Shown piece by piece: positions 5,879-7,621 of a stretch of 7,621 nucleotides of DNA. The translations under genes were made by a program, and so were the position numbers. The notes below the pieces were generated by a model that was not told where the DNA came from, searched no databases, and saw only the letters and a list, made by a program, of their open reading frames with translations. The DNA is from Polaromonas sp. Its GTDB lineage: Bacteria > Pseudomonadota > Gammaproteobacteria > Burkholderiales > Burkholderiaceae_C. How positions within the stretch are numbered: position 1 is the stretch's first letter; each line of letters begins with the position of its first letter. The stretch lies in NCBI GenBank assembly GCA_013205645.1, contig JABMMH010000184.1, positions 1 through 7,621 on the forward strand, given 5' to 3'.

Positions 5879-6235
5879 ATGCCAATTTACGCCTACAAAT
5901 GCGAGTCCTGCGGGCATGCCAAGGACGTATTACAAAAACTCTCGGACCCGCTGCTGACCGATTGTCCGCAGTGTGGTGCGCCGGCTTTCAAAAAGCAGCT
6001 CACCTCAGCCGGCTTTCAGCTCAAAGGCTCCGGTTGGTACGTGACTGACTTTCGTGGTGGCGACTCGGGCGCCCCTAAGGCCAAGGACGGCGTGTCTCCT
6101 GGGGCATCAACGTCTGATGCGCCAGCCGCCAGCGCAGCGCCAGCGCCCAAAGCCGACAGCGCTGCTGCCGCGCCGGCGCCCAGCGCTGCGGCTGCCTCGG
6201 CCCCTGCAGCGGCTGCCTCTGGCAAAGCCGACTGA
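5879..6235 (+). CDS. FmdB-family zinc-ribbon protein with Ala/Pro/Ser-rich tail
   Basis: A 118-residue protein. Seen: a short zinc ribbon with C8xxC11 and C29xxC32 in MPIYAYKCESCGH and DCPQCG, then the FKKQLTSAGFQLKGSGWYVTDF segment (about 38-59) typical of the FmdB/CxxC_CxxC_SSSS regulatory family. From about residue 66 to the end it is a low-complexity tail of Ala, Pro, Ser and Lys, probably disordered. The four cysteines should bind one zinc. Known: the family is named after a putative regulator near formamidase genes; a precise role is not established. The ATG at 5879 fits the family N-terminus but has no recognisable ribosome site (CTTAGCGCT precedes it). Its stop overlaps the next start by one base (TGATG), and linkage of fmdB, DUF502 and aspS is common in betaproteobacteria by recall. 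A regulatory role is only suggested by the family name. Confidence 0.9.
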   Translation: MPIYAYKCESCGHAKDVLQKLSDPLLTDCPQCGAPAFKKQLTSAGFQLKGSGWYVTDFRGGDSGAPKAKDGVSPGASTSDAPAASAAPAPKADSAAAAPAPSAAAASAPAAAASGKAD

Positions 6236-6855
6236 TGGCTGCCGTGCGCCGCTGGCTGCTGGCTGGCTTGCTGGTGCTGGTGCCGCTGGCGATCACGGCG
6301 GCGGTACTCGACTGGATCGTCAGCACGCTCGACCAGACCCTGCAAATACTGCCTCTGTCATGGCATCCGGACCGTTTGATTGGCTTTCACATACCCGGCT
6401 TTGGCGTCTTGCTGGCGCTGGCGATCGTTTTGATCATCGGCGCCGTCGCGAGCAATTTTTTAGGCCGCAAACTGGTCGGCTGGTGGGACGCTTTGCTGGG
6501 TCGCATTCCCATCGTCCGGTCGATTTACTCCAGCGTCAAACAAGTCTCTGACACTTTGTTCTCAGAGAATGGCAACGCCTTTCGCAAGGCGCTGCTGATC
6601 CAGTGGCCGCGTGAAGGCGTCTGGACGATTGGTTTTCAGACCGGCACGCCCGGCGGTGATGTCGTCAACCATCTGGTCGGCGAGTACCTCAGTGTCTATG
6701 TGCCGACCACGCCGAACCCGACCGGTGGTTACTTTGTGATGTTGAAAAAATCAGACTGCATTGAACTCAAGATGAGTGTCGATGAAGCGCTGACTTATGT
6801 GATCTCTATGGGCGTTGTGGCCCCCGGCAGTTCAGCTACCCACAAACCACTCTAA
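6235..6855 (+). CDS. DUF502 family inner-membrane protein
   Basis: A 206-residue protein. Seen: a short basic N-terminus (VRR), a first hydrophobic segment at about 7-30, a second at about 54-75 (FGVLLALAIVLIIGAVASNF), the conserved LGRIPIVRSIYSSVKQVSDTL region (about 88-108), then a soluble C-terminal domain containing the family's VPTTPNPTGGYFVML (156-170). This matches the DUF502 family (COG2928 by recall), which is found in many bacteria and in plants; its biochemical role is not known to me. The start overlaps the fmdB stop by one base, so translation is probably coupled. No good ribosome site precedes it. The plain two-segment topology suggests that most of the protein lies on one side of the inner membrane. 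Length and motifs are normal, with no sign of damage. Confidence 0.92.
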   Translation: MAAVRRWLLAGLLVLVPLAITAAVLDWIVSTLDQTLQILPLSWHPDRLIGFHIPGFGVLLALAIVLIIGAVASNFLGRKLVGWWDALLGRIPIVRSIYSSVKQVSDTLFSENGNAFRKALLIQWPREGVWTIGFQTGTPGGDVVNHLVGEYLSVYVPTTPNPTGGYFVMLKKSDCIELKMSVDEALTYVISMGVVAPGSSATHKPL

Positions 6856-6864
6856 TTCTTGTGC

Positions 6865-6887
6865 CGCAGCTTCTTCTGGAAGCTGCG
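6865..6887 (+). promoter_or_regulatory. 9-bp hairpin in the aspS leader
   Basis: CGCAGCTTC (6865-6873) and GAAGCTGCG (6879-6887) form a perfect 9-base stem with a TTCTG loop, starting ten bases after the DUF502 stop. No T-run follows (the next bases are CCCTTGTCCCC), so it is not a classic Rho-independent terminator. It could be an mRNA-stabilising or processing structure, a weak terminator, or a leader element of aspS. Confidence 0.5.
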
Positions 6888-6908
6888 CCCTTGTCCCCTT
6901 CGCGAAAT

Positions 6909-6929
6909 CCGTTAACCGTTAACCGTAAA
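6909..6929 (+). repeat. Tandem heptamer CCGTTAA (about 2.9 copies) before aspS
   Basis: CCGTTAA occurs at 6909-6915 and 6916-6922, followed by the partial copy CCGTAAA at 6923-6929. Each junction contains the palindrome GTTAAC (6911-6916 and 6918-6923). It lies 11-31 bases before the aspS ATG, where an operator or leader element could sit, but it may be simple slippage. Confidence 0.6.
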
Positions 6930-6940
6930 GCAATCTCCGT

Positions 6941-7621
6941 ATGTCCAACGCCTCCAAAATGCGCTCCCACTATTGCGGTCTGGTGACCGATGCCCTGCTG
7001 GGCGAAACTGTCACCCTGTGCGGTTGGGTCAATCGCCGACGTGACCACGGCGGCGTGATCTTCATTGACCTGCGCGACCGCGAAGGGTATGTGCAGGTGG
7101 TTTGCGACCCAGATCGCGCTGACATGTTCAAAGTCGCGGAAGTCGTGCGCAACGAGTTCTGCGTTCAGATCAAGGGCTTGGTGCGCGCGCGTCCCGACGG
7201 CACGGTCAACGACAGTCTGAAAAGCGGCAAGATCGAAATTTTGTGCCATGAACTGACGGTGCTGAACGCCAGCGTCACGCCACCGTTCCAGCTGGATGAT
7301 GACAACTTGTCGGAGACCACGCGGCTGACGCATCGGGTGCTGGACCTGCGCCGCCCTTACATGCAGAACAACCTGATGCTGCGTTACCGCGTGGCGATGG
7401 AGACCCGCAAGTTCCTCGACGCCAATGGTTTCATCGACATCGAAACACCGATGCTGACGAAAAGTACGCCTGAAGGTGCGCGCGATTACTTGGTGCCTAG
7501 CCGCGTCAATGAAGGCCATTTTTTCGCCTTGCCGCAAAGCCCGCAGTTGTTCAAGCAGTTGTTGATGGTGGCCGGTTTTGACCGCTACTACCAGATCACC
7601 AAATGCTTTCGCGACGAAGAC
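6941..7621 (+). CDS. aspS: Aspartyl-tRNA synthetase, N-terminal part (3' end outside window)
   Basis: AspRS charges tRNA-Asp with aspartate in the cytoplasm. The frame is open from the ATG at 6941 to the window end (227 codons), a little over a third of a full bacterial AspRS. Seen: the N-terminal OB-fold anticodon-binding domain (about residues 8-115, with CGWVNRRRDHGGVIFIDLRD at 27-46), then class II motif 1 (about 160-180, FLDANGFIDIETPML), the flipping-loop segment STPEGARDYLVPSR, the QSPQLFKQLLM stretch and the beginning of motif 2 (FRDED) at the edge. His36 and Gly87 correspond to residues linked to non-discriminating AspRS, which also aspartylates tRNA-Asn for conversion by GatCAB. The ATG at 6959 is an alternative start, since MRSHYCG is the usual N-terminus of the family. 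Neither has a clear ribosome site. Confidence 0.96.
   Translation, partial: MSNASKMRSHYCGLVTDALLGETVTLCGWVNRRRDHGGVIFIDLRDREGYVQVVCDPDRADMFKVAEVVRNEFCVQIKGLVRARPDGTVNDSLKSGKIEILCHELTVLNASVTPPFQLDDDNLSETTRLTHRVLDLRRPYMQNNLMLRYRVAMETRKFLDANGFIDIETPMLTKSTPEGARDYLVPSRVNEGHFFALPQSPQLFKQLLMVAGFDRYYQITKCFRDED

Noticed and set aside
6836..7537. Long 233-residue open frame on the minus strand opposite aspS
   Set aside because: It is antisense to a clearly recognised AspRS, its translation resembles no family I know, and it is rich in His/Gln/Val as expected for the complement of GC-rich coding DNA.
1..7621. Mobile element, CRISPR array, tRNA/rRNA or toxin-antitoxin pair
   Set aside because: No transposase, terminal repeats, regularly spaced repeats, tRNA-like cloverleaf or small paired genes were seen by eye; the genes are all core-genome types on one strand.

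Overview
The window looks like chromosomal DNA from a betaproteobacterium, most probably Burkholderiales of the Comamonadaceae type (Rhodoferax/Polaromonas-like). This rests on the protein sequences, the moderately high GC codon use and the gene order (DUF3683-type oxidoreductase, DUF971, ubiE, Tim44-like, ubiJ, ubiB, then fmdB, DUF502, aspS). The genus is an inference from recall, not from a search. All supported genes are on the + strand, densely packed, and two are cut by the window edges. I see no mobile element, CRISPR array, tRNA or rRNA.

Region 1 (1-1296) is the C-terminal part of a large FAD/Fe-S oxidoreductase: one [4Fe-4S] motif followed by two cysteine-rich CCG domains.

Region 2 (1355-5783) is a ubiquinone biosynthesis cluster. 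It holds a small DUF971 protein, the C-methyltransferase UbiE, an exported/membrane Tim44-like protein, the lipid-binding scaffold UbiJ and the atypical kinase/ATPase UbiB. The ubiE-ubiJ-ubiB order is that of Escherichia coli, here with a Tim44-like gene inserted after ubiE. ubiJ and ubiB overlap by ATGA. The gap before the Tim44-like gene is AT-rich and may hold a promoter. The ubiJ start codon lies inside a strong hairpin followed by a T-rich run, the most unusual regulatory-looking signal in the window.

Region 3 (5784-7621) appears to be a separate unit. A perfect TATAAT box precedes an FmdB-type zinc-ribbon protein with an Ala/Pro/Ser tail. A DUF502 membrane protein overlaps it by one base, and then comes aspS, cut by the window end. 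The aspS leader contains a 9-bp hairpin and a tandem heptamer repeat. The AspRS N-terminal domain carries residues typical of non-discriminating enzymes, which serve both tRNA-Asp and tRNA-Asn.

Most of the window is ordinary core genome. I found no convincing undescribed system. The points most worth checking are the ubiJ start hairpin, the Tim44-like gene within the ubi cluster and the aspS leader.
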